Shown here: positions 50,697-59,717 of the stretch, one piece after another
Position numbering within the stretch: the stretch's first letter is position 1
Layout of the letters: each line of letters begins with the position of its first letter
Origin: Candidatus Endomicrobium embiratermitis
Lineage (GTDB): Bacteria; Elusimicrobiota; Endomicrobiia; Endomicrobiales; Endomicrobiaceae
DNA length: 64,000 nucleotides
Direction: 5' to 3'
NCBI GenBank assembly: GCA_009781315.1
Contig: WQYI01000001.1
Location: 1-64,000, forward strand
The notes under the pieces: generated by a model
Seen by the model: the letters and a program-made list of their open reading frames with translations, nothing else
What the model was told of the DNA's origin: nothing
Databases searched by the model: none
Translations under genes and position numbers: made by a program

Positions 50697-50725
50697 TTGA
50701 GTTTTGTAATATTTTTTTGTAAAAT
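50697..50725 (+). promoter_or_regulatory. Promoter of the rpsB-tsf-pyrH operon
   Basis: TTGAGT (50697-50702), 17-bp spacer, TAAAAT (50720-50725). Expected start near 50732. Confidence 0.55.
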
Positions 50726-50731
50726 TATTAA

Positions 50732-50964
50732 TGTTTGATAATTAAAGAGTATTTGCTCTGGTATGCATTATCAGCGCAAATACTCTTTAAATAAGCACGC
50801 GGTCGGATTTGCCGAAGGTCTGTCGATGACATTTTTGTCAAAGATAGTTTCGGATATTGAAAACCGCGGAAGCCGATAAAGCCCGAGGCGTTAAAAAAGC
50901 CGGAGGCTTCGGAACCCTTCAATCCGGGATTCGGAAAGGGTAAAAACCAAAGGAGAGAAGCACA
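50732..50964 (+). ncRNA. Structured rpsB leader RNA (possible autoregulatory leader)
   Basis: About 230 bases of leader before rpsB, GC-richer than other gaps here. It contains a perfect 14-bp hairpin (arms 50743-50756 and 50776-50789) at its 5' end and GC-rich potential stems near the 3' end (gccggaggcttcgg; aacccttcaatccgggattc). Ribosomal protein S2 leaders that bind S2 are known in other bacteria; whether this one matches a known class cannot be judged here. The remaining upstream gap (50558-50696) shows nothing else. Confidence 0.45.
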
Positions 50965-51726
50965 ATGGCTAACATCACGATGAAAGCCCTGTTGGAAGCG
51001 GGCGTCCATTTCGGACACCAGACAAGAAGATGGAACCCGAAAATGGCTAAGTACATTTTCGGCACAAGAAACAAAATTCACATCATCGACCTTCAAAAAA
51101 CCCTCAAAGAACTTAAGAAGAATTACAAAGTCGTAAGAGATTTTGTTTCCGAAGGAAGAGAAATAATTTTTGTAGGAACAAAAAAACAGGCCCAGCAGCC
51201 GGTAAAAGAAGAAGCGCTGCGCTGCGGAGCTTTTTTTGTTTCGGAAAGATGGCTTGGCGGAACTCTTACGAATTTTGAAACGCTTAAAAAATCAATCGCC
51301 AGATTCAGAGAAATAGAAAAAATGAAAGAAGAAGGCGTTTTCAGGCTTCTTTCCAAAAAAGAACAGTCGCAGATAGAAAAAGAAAGATTAAGACTTGTAA
51401 AATCTCTCGAAGGTCTTAAAGAAATGTCAAAACTTCCGGGAGTGATGTTTGTAGTGGACCCGCATGAGGAAGCTACTGCGGTGTCGGAAGCCAGAAAGCT
51501 GGGTATTCCCGTAGTCGCGGTATGCGATACGAACTGCGATCCTGATTTGGTTGACCATGTGATTCCCGGAAACGACGACGCTATAAGAGCCGTCAAACTT
51601 TTCTGTTCTATAGTTGCCGACGCTGTTTTGGAAGGAAAAGGCGTGACGGAAAAGAAAGAAGAAGACGCGGAAGAAACGGCGGAAGCGAAACCCGAAGAAA
51701 ATATACCAGAAGGAGCGGCAAACTAA
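50965..51726 (+). CDS. rpsB: 30S ribosomal protein S2
   Basis: 253 residues. S2 signatures include [19 protein letters not shown] at residues 9-27, IHIIDLQKT near 44-52, [12 protein letters not shown] near 97-108 and [18 protein letters not shown]. An acidic tail ([16 protein letters not shown]) extends the C-terminus, as in many bacteria. A strong AAAGGAGAG lies before the ATG. Its last base overlaps the tsf start. Confidence 0.97.
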   Translation: MANITMKALLEAGVHFGHQTRRWNPKMAKYIFGTRNKIHIIDLQKTLKELKKNYKVVRDFVSEGREIIFVGTKKQAQQPVKEEALRCGAFFVSERWLGGTLTNFETLKKSIARFREIEKMKEEGVFRLLSKKEQSQIEKERLRLVKSLEGLKEMSKLPGVMFVVDPHEEATAVSEARKLGIPVVAVCDTNCDPDLVDHVIPGNDDAIRAVKLFCSIVADAVLEGKGVTEKKEEDAEETAEAKPEENIPEGAAN

Positions 51727-52322
51727 TGGGACTTGAACTTGTAACAAAACTCAGAGAAATGACGGGAGCCGGAATTTCGGATTGCAATAAAGCTTTGAAA
51801 GAATCTAACGACGATATAGATAAAGCCTGCCAGTGGCTCAGAGAAAAAGGAATGGCTTCGGCCGTAAAAAGAGCGGGCAGAACGGCAAAACAGGGATTAG
51901 TTTATTCGTATATACACGGCGCCGGGACGCTTGGCGTTTTAGCCGAAGTTAACTGCGAAACGGATTTTGTCGCAAAAACCGACGATTTTCAAAATTTGGT
52001 GAAAGAAATTTCAATGCAGATCGCGGCGATGTCTCCCATGTACGTAAGCAGAGAAGGGGTTCCCGCGGAAGTTTTGGAAGCCGAGAAAACGGTTTATAAA
52101 GCCCAGCTTAAAGAAGAAGGAAAACCGGAAAAAGCGTGGGATAAAATCATAGAAGGAAAAATTGAAAAATTTTACTCAATGGTTTGCCTTTATGACCAGA
52201 CTTATATAAAAGACGCTTCGGGAAAAACGACCATTAAAGATTTAGTCAATGAAAAAATAGGCAAAATCGGCGAAAACATAGTTATAAAAAGATTCGCAAG
52301 ATTTAAACTCGGAGAAGAATAA
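51726..52322 (+). CDS. tsf: Elongation factor Ts
   Basis: 198 residues: the short form with one core subdomain, as in Thermus-type EF-Ts, rather than the 280-residue E. coli form. LREMTGAGISDCNKAL and DKACQWLREKG form the N-terminal UBA-like domain. EVNCETDFVAKTDDF is the TDFV motif that contacts EF-Tu. Exchanges nucleotide on EF-Tu. Start shares a base with the rpsB stop. Confidence 0.96.
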   Translation: MGLELVTKLREMTGAGISDCNKALKESNDDIDKACQWLREKGMASAVKRAGRTAKQGLVYSYIHGAGTLGVLAEVNCETDFVAKTDDFQNLVKEISMQIAAMSPMYVSREGVPAEVLEAEKTVYKAQLKEEGKPEKAWDKIIEGKIEKFYSMVCLYDQTYIKDASGKTTIKDLVNEKIGKIGENIVIKRFARFKLGEE

Positions 52323-52324
52323 AA

Positions 52325-53023
52325 ATGACGTTAAAAAGAGCGCTTTTAAAACTTTCAGGAGAATCTCTTTCAGGCAATGCTTCGTCTATAGACGCCGAAA
52401 GTTTGAAAAGAACCGCTTTGGAAATTAAAACGGCGTTAGACGCCAGTAACATTCAGCTTGCCGTAGTTATCGGCGGCGGGAATTTGTGGCGCGGCGCGGA
52501 TAAGTCGATGGACAGGGTTACCGCGGACAAAATAGGCATGCTTGCTACCGTAATGAATTCTCTTGCTTTAAACGACGCTTTAAAAGAAGCGGGACTTAAA
52601 TCCAAAGTTTTTTCAGCTTGCGGAGTAAGCGGTTTTGCAGAGCCGTTTAACAGGGAAAAAGCCGTAAAATGCCTTGAAAAAGGCTGCATAGCGATTTTTG
52701 CCGGCGGAACCGGAAATCCGTTTTTTACTACGGATACAACGGCTGCTTTAAGAGCCGCGGAAATAAAAGCCGGCGTTCTTCTTAAGGCGACGCAGGTTGA
52801 CGGTATTTACAGCGCGGACCCTAAAAAAGACGCAAATGCGGTTAAATATGATTCTTTGTCTTTTTCCGAGGCGATTGAAAAACGTTTGAAAATTATGGAT
52901 GCGGAAGCGTTTTCTTTATGCATGCATTCAAATATTTCGATTTCCGTGTTTGATTTTTATAAAGACGGCAATTTATGTAAAATTTTAAACGGCGAAAAAA
53001 TCGGTACGACAGTTAACAAATAA
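52325..53023 (+). CDS. pyrH: Uridylate kinase
   Basis: 232 residues, amino-acid-kinase fold. LKLSGESLSG at residues 8-17, VVIGGGNLWRG at 47-57 and GIFAGG-type FAGGTGNPFFTTDTTAALRA at 126-145. Phosphorylates UMP to UDP. Follows tsf by 2 bases in the conserved rpsB-tsf-pyrH-frr order. Confidence 0.96.
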   Translation: MTLKRALLKLSGESLSGNASSIDAESLKRTALEIKTALDASNIQLAVVIGGGNLWRGADKSMDRVTADKIGMLATVMNSLALNDALKEAGLKSKVFSACGVSGFAEPFNREKAVKCLEKGCIAIFAGGTGNPFFTTDTTAALRAAEIKAGVLLKATQVDGIYSADPKKDANAVKYDSLSFSEAIEKRLKIMDAEAFSLCMHSNISISVFDFYKDGNLCKILNGEKIGTTVNK

Positions 53024-53029
53024 CAATTA

Positions 53030-53065
53030 ACAAATAATAATTGTTAATTGTTAATTATTATTTGT
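53030..53065. repeat. AT-rich hairpin between pyrH and frr
   Basis: Perfect 13-bp arms acaaataataatt (53030-53042) and aattattatttgt (53053-53065) around a 10-base loop. It shares the words acaattaacaa and ttgttaattg with the longer elements at 53646-53758 and 54842-54950. Confidence 0.8.
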
Positions 53066-53080
53066 AAATTGGGGGATTTT

Positions 53081-53644
53081 ATGCAGCAGTTAAATTCTTT
53101 TTTTACGGCGAGTGAAGACGGAATGAAAAAAACCGTTGAAAAGGTTAAACACGATTTGGCTTCAATCCGCACCGGAAGGGCGAATGCCGCGATAATTGAA
53201 GGCATAAAAGTGGAAAGCTACGGTTCTCTTATGCCGATAAACCAGATAGCCGGAATAAGCGTACCCGACGCTAAAACCATAGAAATAAGACCGTGGGACA
53301 TATCGCAGCTTGGCGCGATAGAAAAAGCGATTATAAAAGCCGAAATAGGTTTTATGCCTGTCAATGACGGCAAAGTCGTGCGTATTTCGGTTCCTCCTCT
53401 TACCGAGGAAAGAAGAAAAGACATTGTTAAATCGATTCACAAAACCGCGGAAGATTACAGGGTCGCGGTAAGAAACGAAAGACGGGGTTTGGTTGATAAC
53501 ATAAAAAAAGCCGAGAAAGACAAAGCGATAACCGAAGACGACAGGAAAAAAGCCGAAACCGAAGCCCAAAAGATAACAGATTCATACATAAAAAAGATAG
53601 ATGAGCTTATAGCTTTAAAAGAAAAAGAAGTGATGCAGATATAA
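53081..53644 (+). CDS. frr: Ribosome recycling factor
   Basis: 187 residues from the ATG at 53081, preceded by GGGGGA; an upstream in-frame start would lie in the repeat element. RRF signatures: LASIRTGRANAAII near residues 26-39, INQIAGISVPDAKTIEI, and PPLTEERRKDIVK followed by EDYRVAVRNERR. Splits post-termination ribosomes with EF-G. Confidence 0.96.
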   Translation: MQQLNSFFTASEDGMKKTVEKVKHDLASIRTGRANAAIIEGIKVESYGSLMPINQIAGISVPDAKTIEIRPWDISQLGAIEKAIIKAEIGFMPVNDGKVVRISVPPLTEERRKDIVKSIHKTAEDYRVAVRNERRGLVDNIKKAEKDKAITEDDRKKAETEAQKITDSYIKKIDELIALKEKEVMQI

Positions 53645-53645
53645 A

Positions 53646-53758
53646 CGACAATTAACAATTAACAGATTACAATTAATGGCTTAGATAGAGCAGGTTTAGC
53701 TATAAATGATTTATGAAGTTGTCCTTAATTGTTATTTGTAAATTGTTATTTGTTAATT
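53646..53758. repeat. AT-rich element, inverted copy of 54842-54950
   Basis: About 105 bp are near-identical to the reverse complement of 54842-54950, including aacagattacaatta and ctataaatgatttatgaagt. The two copies flank ferredoxin and uppS. Confidence 0.9.
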
Positions 53759-53775
53759 TATTCGGAGGTTTTACA

Positions 53776-53949
53776 ATGGCTTACAAAATTGATGGCGCAG
53801 TATGCGTAGGATGCGGAGCTTGCGAAGGGACTTGTCCTGTTACGGCAATTTCGCCTAAAGACGATAAATATGTTATAGACGCCGACAAATGCGTAGATTG
53901 CGGGGCTTGCGAAGGCAGCTGCCCTGTCAACGCAATTTCAAAAGAATAA
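53776..53949 (+). CDS. 2[4Fe-4S] ferredoxin
   Basis: 57 residues from the ATG at 53776, with GGAGG 8 bases upstream. Two cluster motifs: CVGCGACEGTCPV near residues 10-22 and CVDCGACEGSCPV near 39-51. Clostridial-type low-potential electron carrier, as expected in an anaerobe. The nearby ispG product (a [4Fe-4S] enzyme) and pyruvate or hydrogenase systems elsewhere are possible partners. Confidence 0.96.
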   Translation: MAYKIDGAVCVGCGACEGTCPVTAISPKDDKYVIDADKCVDCGACEGSCPVNAISKE

Positions 53950-53962
53950 TAACCCTTAGTAG

Positions 53963-54118
53963 TGTCATTCCGGACCTGATCCGGAATCCACTGTTACTAA
54001 ATATTTGGTTTTTACCTTATGTTTTTTAATGGCTAACATGGATCCCTCCCCGACTAAGACATTCGGGGACAAGCTGTTTTAGAATAACACCTTTTAAACA
54101 GCACTCGGGGATGACAAA
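53963..54118. repeat. Composite palindromic element ('tgtcattccgg ... cggggatgaca')
   Basis: tgtcattccggacctgatcc continues to ggaatcc and contains the hairpin attccgga-cctga-tccggaat. Further on, ccctccccga and actcggggatgaca give complementary ends (tgtcat/atgaca). It resembles the widespread 'gtcattccgg..tccggaatcc' intergenic repeat. Lies between ferredoxin and uppS. Confidence 0.7.
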
Positions 54119-54142
54119 AACGGGGGAGGTAAGGAAATTTAG

Positions 54143-54841
54143 TTGAACGAAATAGATTTTTCCAGACTGCCGAAGCATATCGCGATTATAATGGACGGCA
54201 ACGGCAGATGGGCTAAGAAAAAGTCTTTGCCCAGAATTTTCGGTCATAAGCAGGGGGTCAAAACCGTTAAAGAAATTGTCAAGGCGTCAGACAGTCTTGG
54301 CATAAAGGTTTTGACCCTGTATGCTTTTTCTACTGAAAACTGGAAAAGGCCGGTTTCGGAAGTTAACGCTTTATTTTCGTTAATGCTGCAATTTCTTAAA
54401 AAAGAATTCGAAGAACTTTCCGCAAACGGTATTCGTTTGAGAGTTTTAGGCGATATGTCTAAACTTCCGCAGAAAGCTCAAAACGAAATTAAGAAGGCCT
54501 GCGATTTAACAAGCGATAATAAAGGTTTGCAGTTAAATATCGCGTTAAATTACGGCGCAAGGCAGGAATTAATCGAATGTTTTAAAGCTCTTGCAAAAAA
54601 AAGGATTTATAATCCTACGGAGAAAGACGTATCGGATTTTTTATATACCGCGGGACAGCCCGATCCCGATTTGCTTATACGAACCTCGGGCGAATTCAGA
54701 GTATCGAATTTTTTACTATGGCAAATAGCCTATAGTGAAATTTACATTACCGAAAAACTCTGGCCTGACTTTACGAAAAAAGATTTGGAACAAGCCGTAA
54801 TAGAGTTTCAAAAAAGAGAAAGACGCTTCGGCGGAGTTTAA
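54143..54841 (+). CDS. uppS: Undecaprenyl diphosphate synthase (cis-prenyltransferase)
   Basis: 232 residues from a TTG start; GGGGAGGTAAGG lies upstream, and no ATG precedes the conserved start. HIAIIMDGNGRWAKKK carries the catalytic Asp, with ALYAFSTENWKRP and a C-terminal PDLLIRTSGE...FLLWQIAYSE. Condenses isopentenyl diphosphate onto farnesyl diphosphate to make the carrier lipid for cell-wall and O-glycan synthesis. It heads the uppS-cdsA-dxr-rseP cluster common in bacteria. Confidence 0.95.
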   Translation: MNEIDFSRLPKHIAIIMDGNGRWAKKKSLPRIFGHKQGVKTVKEIVKASDSLGIKVLTLYAFSTENWKRPVSEVNALFSLMLQFLKKEFEELSANGIRLRVLGDMSKLPQKAQNEIKKACDLTSDNKGLQLNIALNYGARQELIECFKALAKKRIYNPTEKDVSDFLYTAGQPDPDLLIRTSGEFRVSNFLLWQIAYSEIYITEKLWPDFTKKDLEQAVIEFQKRERRFGGV

Positions 54842-54950
54842 TGACAATTAACAATTTACAAATAACAATTAAAGACAACTTCATAAATCATTTATAGTTA
54901 AATCTATTATTTTAAGCCGTTAATTGTAATCTGTTAATTGTTAATTTATT
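54842..54950. repeat. AT-rich element, inverted copy of 53646-53758
   Basis: Begins in the uppS stop region; its reverse complement matches 53646-53758 over about 105 bp with roughly nine differences. It separates uppS from cdsA. Confidence 0.9.
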
Positions 54951-54960
54951 TGGAGCTAAA

Positions 54961-55755
54961 ATGTTAGCGACCCGTATTTTTACCGCTTTAATCGGTATTC
55001 CCGTAATTTTTGCCTGCATTTATTTCGGCGGAATTCCTTTTTTTATAATAATGGCGATAGTATCGTTTTTTTGCGTTTTAGAATATATGGCAATTTTGCA
55101 AAAATACAATCCGCATAAAATTATTTCTATTATAATGTCCGTTTTGTTTTTTATTTTTTTGTATATTTCTCAGTATAACGATAAAGCTGTCATAGCCGCG
55201 GCAGTTATACTTTTTGTTTTATTTGCGGTTGAAGTTTTCGGCAAAAATACCGATATGTGCGCTGTAAGGATATCCGTATCTTTTTTAGGCGCGTTTTTTT
55301 TGCCTCTCGCGTTAATGCATATGGTTTATATAAGAGAAATCCCCGGCGGCGGAATGAAACTGATATTTTTTATTTTTATAACGGTATGGATTTTAGACAC
55401 GGCCGCTTATGCTTTCGGCAGGATGCTCGGCAAACATAAACTCGCCCCGAACGTAAGTCCTAAAAAAACCGTAGAGGGCGCGGTCGCCGGCACGGTATTT
55501 GGAATTTTAACCGCGGTTTTATGCAGATATATTTTTATGGCGGACGTTTTAAGTTTGAAAGAAGCAATTATTTTAGGAATTATAATTTCCATGGTAGGAC
55601 AATTTTCAGATCTCGCGGAATCTTTAATCAAAAGAGACGGACAAATAAAAGATTCGGGAACTATTATTCCCGGACACGGCGGTTTTCTAGACAGATTTGA
55701 TTCCTATATTTTTGCAGCGCCGGCGGTATATTATTATTTATACTTTTTCAGATAA
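54961..55755 (+). CDS. cdsA: Phosphatidate cytidylyltransferase
   Basis: 264 residues, about seven membrane helices. The C-terminal signature KRDGQIKDSGTIIPGHGGFLDRFDS (about residues 223-247) is diagnostic of CdsA. Makes CDP-diacylglycerol for phospholipid synthesis. Six bases separate it from dxr. Confidence 0.95.
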   Translation: MLATRIFTALIGIPVIFACIYFGGIPFFIIMAIVSFFCVLEYMAILQKYNPHKIISIIMSVLFFIFLYISQYNDKAVIAAAVILFVLFAVEVFGKNTDMCAVRISVSFLGAFFLPLALMHMVYIREIPGGGMKLIFFIFITVWILDTAAYAFGRMLGKHKLAPNVSPKKTVEGAVAGTVFGILTAVLCRYIFMADVLSLKEAIILGIIISMVGQFSDLAESLIKRDGQIKDSGTIIPGHGGFLDRFDSYIFAAPAVYYYLYFFR

Positions 55756-55761
55756 ATATAT

Positions 55762-56928
55762 ATGAAAAGAATAATTGTTTTGGGCTCATCTGGTTCAATA
55801 GGCACGCAAACTCTTGATATTGTTTCTAAAACGGGAAACAGTGTGTCTGTTTACGGGTTATCGGTTAATTCTAACGTTGCTCTTTTAAAAAGGCAGATAA
55901 AAAGGTTTAAGCCTGAAGCCGTTTGCGTAGGCAATCCCCAAGACTGTGAAAGTTTAAAAAAATGGCTGTCGGACAATAAAATAAAAACCGAAGTTTTTTT
56001 CGGAGCGGGCGGGCTTGATAAACTTGTATCTTCCGCGAAAGCCGATATGGTTGTGGCCGCAATGGTCGGCGCGGCGGGTCTTAGGTCTGTTATAAAAGCA
56101 ATTGAATCAGGAAAAGACATTGCGCTTGCAAATAAAGAAGTTTTGGTAATGGCGGGCAAAGAAATAATGAGCCTTGCCGAAAAGAAAAATGTAAGTATTT
56201 TGCCGGTTGACAGCGAGCATTCCGCGATTTTTCAATGCTGTAGCGGCGAAAAAAAATCGCGGATAAAAAAAATAATACTTACGGCGTCCGGCGGGCCTTT
56301 TTATAAGTATAATAAAGATTTTTCGAAAATTACCGTAAAGCAGGCTTTAGATCACCCGACCTGGAAAATGGGCAAAAAAATTACCGTTGATAGCGCGACT
56401 CTTATGAATAAAGGTCTTGAAGCAATAGAAGCTTCGGTTTTGTTCGGCGTTCCGATAGAAAAAATTGAGATAATAATACATCCCCAATCCATAGTTCATT
56501 CAATGGTGGAATTTATAGACGGATCCGTAATAGCGCAGCTGTCAAATCCAGATATGCGTCTTCCGATACAGTACGCTTTAAGTTATCCTGAGAGAATAAA
56601 ATCAAATATAAAGCCTTTAAATCTTGCCCAAAAAGGGAAACTTGAATTTTATAAACCTGATTTTAACAGATTCCCGTGTCTTAAACTTGCGTACGTTGCT
56701 GCAAAAAAAGGATATTCCATGCCTGCCGTGATGAGCGCGGCAAACGAAGTCGCAGTCGAGGCTTTTTTAAGTAAAAAAATTAAATTTACGGATATTGCAA
56801 AGATAGTGAAAAAAGCTATGAATGCTCATAAAATAAATAAGCTGCAAACCATAGACGGGTTTATCGCGGCTGACATGTGGGCAAGAGATTACGCTTTAAA
56901 TTTGACAGGTAAAGGAAAACTGAAATGA
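55762..56928 (+). CDS. dxr: 1-deoxy-D-xylulose-5-phosphate reductoisomerase
   Basis: 388 residues. NADPH-binding GSSGSIGTQTLDI at residues 7-19, ANKEVLVMAG near 123-132, the metal and substrate site PVDSEHSAIFQ near 150-160, and GGPFYKY. Second step of the MEP isoprenoid pathway; ispG downstream is a later step. Its stop overlaps the rseP start (ATGA). Confidence 0.97.
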   Translation: MKRIIVLGSSGSIGTQTLDIVSKTGNSVSVYGLSVNSNVALLKRQIKRFKPEAVCVGNPQDCESLKKWLSDNKIKTEVFFGAGGLDKLVSSAKADMVVAAMVGAAGLRSVIKAIESGKDIALANKEVLVMAGKEIMSLAEKKNVSILPVDSEHSAIFQCCSGEKKSRIKKIILTASGGPFYKYNKDFSKITVKQALDHPTWKMGKKITVDSATLMNKGLEAIEASVLFGVPIEKIEIIIHPQSIVHSMVEFIDGSVIAQLSNPDMRLPIQYALSYPERIKSNIKPLNLAQKGKLEFYKPDFNRFPCLKLAYVAAKKGYSMPAVMSAANEVAVEAFLSKKIKFTDIAKIVKKAMNAHKINKLQTIDGFIAADMWARDYALNLTGKGKLK

Positions 56929-57980
56929 CAATTATTATCCAGATACTCGGAGTTTTATTCGGGTTAGGTATTTTGATTTTTATACATGAGCTTGGGCATT
57001 TTATTGCCGCTAAACTATGCAAAGTCCGGGTTTTGACTTTTGCTTTCGGATTTGGAAGCGATTTGTTAAAGTATGAATATAAAGGCACGAAGTACTGTAT
57101 TAAAGCTATTCCTTTTGGCGGTTTTGTATCGATGGCGGGGGATAACCCTGAAGAAGCAAGCGGCGCAGACGGAGAATATTTGTCTTTGCCGTGGTACAAG
57201 AAAATATTTATAGCGTTTTCGGGACCTCTCTATAACTATATCTTTGCCGTAATTATGTTTGCGGTAATATTTAACATATGGGGCGTTAGTAAAATGTCTA
57301 CGGATTCGTCCGTAGGCACGGTTTTAGAAAATTATCCTGCCGCAATGTCTGGAATTTTGCCGGGCGACAGAATAGCCGTCATCAACGGCGTTCAGATAAA
57401 AACGTGGGCTGATATCAGCGATAATTTAAAAGATAAAGCCGATAAAGAAATTTTATTCGTAATTGAAAGAGGCACATCTTCTTTTGACTTAAGTATGACT
57501 GTGGCAAAAAACCCGGTAACCGGAACCGGCGCTATAGGAATTTCGCCTGCGTTTTTAACAACTCAGGCGGGCTTTTTTAAGTCTTTTGCTTTAGGAGCGG
57601 AAACGGTTGCAGCGCAGACCGTTATGACTGTTATGTATCTTGGAGATAAGATAATAACATGGGAAAAACCCGATATTGCCGGTCCTATAGGCGTCATGCA
57701 GGTTATGGCAAGAGCCACGAAGTCGGGTATTCAGGATTATTTGAAGCTTATAGCCGTGATTTCAGTAGCGCTGGGGTTGTTTAATCTTTTTCCTATACCT
57801 TTAGTTGACGGCGGAATGATAGTTTTGTTTATTACAGAAGGTATTACGAGAAAAAAAATAAGCGCGAAAGTAATACAGGTTTACAATACAATAGGGTTAA
57901 CTCTGATAATTGCGATTTTTATATTTGCTACTTACAGCGACTTGCTCAGGCTTGGAATAGGAAAACTTTTCGGAAAATAG
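56925..57980 (+). CDS. rseP: Site-2 membrane metalloprotease RseP
   Basis: 351 residues. Zinc motif H21-E-L-G-H25 in the first membrane helix, one PDZ domain (about residues 120-200, with SGILPGDRIAVINGV), and the second metal site NLFPIPLVDGG near 286-296. Only one PDZ is visible, against two in E. coli RseP. Cleaves membrane-embedded substrates such as anti-sigma factors or signal-peptide remnants. Confidence 0.94.
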   Translation: MTIIIQILGVLFGLGILIFIHELGHFIAAKLCKVRVLTFAFGFGSDLLKYEYKGTKYCIKAIPFGGFVSMAGDNPEEASGADGEYLSLPWYKKIFIAFSGPLYNYIFAVIMFAVIFNIWGVSKMSTDSSVGTVLENYPAAMSGILPGDRIAVINGVQIKTWADISDNLKDKADKEILFVIERGTSSFDLSMTVAKNPVTGTGAIGISPAFLTTQAGFFKSFALGAETVAAQTVMTVMYLGDKIITWEKPDIAGPIGVMQVMARATKSGIQDYLKLIAVISVALGLFNLFPIPLVDGGMIVLFITEGITRKKISAKVIQVYNTIGLTLIIAIFIFATYSDLLRLGIGKLFGK

Positions 57981-57990
57981 TTTTTCGTTT

Positions 57991-58033
57991 GTCATGTTGA
58001 GCGGAGCAACGAAGTTGCGAAGTCGAAACATCT
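57991..58033. repeat. Intergenic 'tgtcatgttgagcggagcaac' type element
   Basis: gtcatgttgagcggagcaac, then gaagttgcgaagtcgaaacatct. It has internal complementarity gcaac/gttgc and gatgtttc-type ends, related to the element at 15035-15092. It fills the rseP-ispG gap. Confidence 0.65.
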
Positions 58034-58042
58034 AGGGTTTTT

Positions 58043-59128
58043 ATGAAATTTTATAAACGAACAGAAACCAGAAAAATAAATATCGGCGGAGTTATTATCG
58101 GCGGAGGAACTCCTGTCGCTGTTCAGTCTATGACCAATACCGATACGCGCGACTGGAAATCCACGGTAAAACAGATAAAACAGCTTGAAGAAGCAGGATG
58201 CGAAATTGTCAGGGTTTCATTGCCGGATATGGAATCTGCTTTAAACGCAGGGAGAATTAAAAAAAATATAAAAATTCCTCTTGTAGCGGATATTCATTTT
58301 GATTACCGCATAGCGTTGGAAGCAATAAAACAAGGCGTCGATAAATTAAGAATTAACCCCGGAAATATCGGTTCCAAAGACAGAGTCGAAGCGGTTGTAA
58401 AGGAAGCGAAATCCGCGGGAATTCCCGTAAGAATAGGCGTGAACGCAGGTTCGCTTAAATCTGTTCATAATTATAAAACTGTTTCCGGCAAAGCAAAAGA
58501 GCTTGCCAAATCCGCGATGGAACACGTTAAAATTTTAGAGGATTTGAAATTTTATAATATTGCAGTTTCTTTAAAAGCGTCCGATATCGCAACAACAGCC
58601 GAAGCGTATAAAATTTTTGCCGGAAAAAGAAATTATCCTTTGCATTTAGGCATTACCGAAGCGGGTTCAATATTTTCGGGTACTATAAAATCAAGCGCGG
58701 GACTTGGTATAATGCTTTATGAAGGACTCGGCGATACAATCCGTGTTTCTTTAACGGCAGACCCGGTTGAGGAAGTAAAAACGGCATATCTGCTGCTTCA
58801 GGATTTGGGTTTGAGAAGCGCGGGGATAGAGATTATTTCATGCCCTACATGTTCCAGAACCGAAGCGGACTTAATTAAAATCGTTTTGGAAATGGAAAAA
58901 GAAACGTCAAAAATAAAAGAACTTAAAAAACTAAAAAAACCTTTGAAAGTCGCGATAATGGGCTGCGTTGTAAACGGTCCGGGCGAAGCAAAAGACGCCG
59001 ACATAGGAATAGCCGGCGGAAAAAACACGGGCGTTTTGTTTGAAAACGGAAAAATTATAGGGCAAGTAAAACCCGATATGTGGGTTAAGAAACTTGTATC
59101 AATGATAAAAAAGAGGTTGGGAAGCTGA
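58043..59128 (+). CDS. ispG: 4-hydroxy-3-methylbut-2-en-1-yl diphosphate synthase (GcpE)
   Basis: 361 residues, the short bacterial form. VAVQSMTNTDTRD near residues 25-37, VADIHFDYRIAL near 76-87 and LRINPGNIG. Cluster-binding cysteines lie in SCPTCSRTEADL (about 262-273) and MGCVVNGPGE (about 305-314). A [4Fe-4S] enzyme of the MEP pathway; the ferredoxin encoded upstream could supply electrons. Confidence 0.97.
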   Translation: MKFYKRTETRKINIGGVIIGGGTPVAVQSMTNTDTRDWKSTVKQIKQLEEAGCEIVRVSLPDMESALNAGRIKKNIKIPLVADIHFDYRIALEAIKQGVDKLRINPGNIGSKDRVEAVVKEAKSAGIPVRIGVNAGSLKSVHNYKTVSGKAKELAKSAMEHVKILEDLKFYNIAVSLKASDIATTAEAYKIFAGKRNYPLHLGITEAGSIFSGTIKSSAGLGIMLYEGLGDTIRVSLTADPVEEVKTAYLLLQDLGLRSAGIEIISCPTCSRTEADLIKIVLEMEKETSKIKELKKLKKPLKVAIMGCVVNGPGEAKDADIGIAGGKNTGVLFENGKIIGQVKPDMWVKKLVSMIKKRLGS

Positions 59129-59212
59129 GATGTTGAGATGCTGAGCAAATACAAAGATTTTCTTGTCGTTGCCCAACTTCTCAGCTGCTAAACTTCTCAT
59201 CTTCTTGTTTCG
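59122..59212. repeat. Palindromic 'gaagctgagatg' element, copy 2
   Basis: gaagctgagatgttgagatg and gctgagcaaa on the left; cgttgcccaacttctcagct and aaacttctcatcttctt on the right. Same family as 18894-18976. Its left end overlaps the last codons of ispG. Confidence 0.75.
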
Positions 59213-59222
59213 GAGAAACAAC

Positions 59223-59687
59223 ATGGCAATTTATTTAACAAAAGCCGGTAAAGAAAAACTTTTAAAAGAACTGGAAGCCCTTCAGAAGAGAAAACCTTTG
59301 GTTCAGGAAGAAATCGCCAGAGCCAGAGAACACGGCGATTTAAGGGAAAACGCCGAATATCACGCGGCAAAAGAAACTCTTACAAATATTATGCGCAGAA
59401 TAGAAGAACTTGACAGAAAAATCAACAGCTCTAAAATAATCGAGGATTTAAACATTGAATCCGATAAAGTTTTTATAGGCGTTACCGTGTCGCTTCAGGA
59501 TGAAGACGGCGATGATTATGAATATATGATAGTGGATTTAGAAGAAGCCGACCCGTCCGCAAACAAAATATCCGTGCAGTCGCCGCTTGTTCAGGGGCTT
59601 TTAGGGCATAAAGCCGGCGAAACGGTAACCGTAGAATTGCCGGCCGGAAAAGCAAAGTTTAAAATTTTAAAAATTACAAGACAATAA
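59223..59687 (+). CDS. greA: Transcription elongation factor GreA
   Basis: 154 residues from the ATG at 59223 (GGAG upstream). The N-terminal coiled coil has LTKAGKEKLLKELEAL and the acidic tip AREHGDLRENAEYHAAKE. The C-terminal FKBP-like domain contains SPLVQGLLGHKAGETV. Rescues backtracked RNA polymerase by stimulating transcript cleavage. Confidence 0.96.
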   Translation: MAIYLTKAGKEKLLKELEALQKRKPLVQEEIARAREHGDLRENAEYHAAKETLTNIMRRIEELDRKINSSKIIEDLNIESDKVFIGVTVSLQDEDGDDYEYMIVDLEEADPSANKISVQSPLVQGLLGHKAGETVTVELPAGKAKFKILKITRQ

Positions 59688-59717
59688 TACTAAATTATCA
59701 TTCTAACGGGGGCAAAA

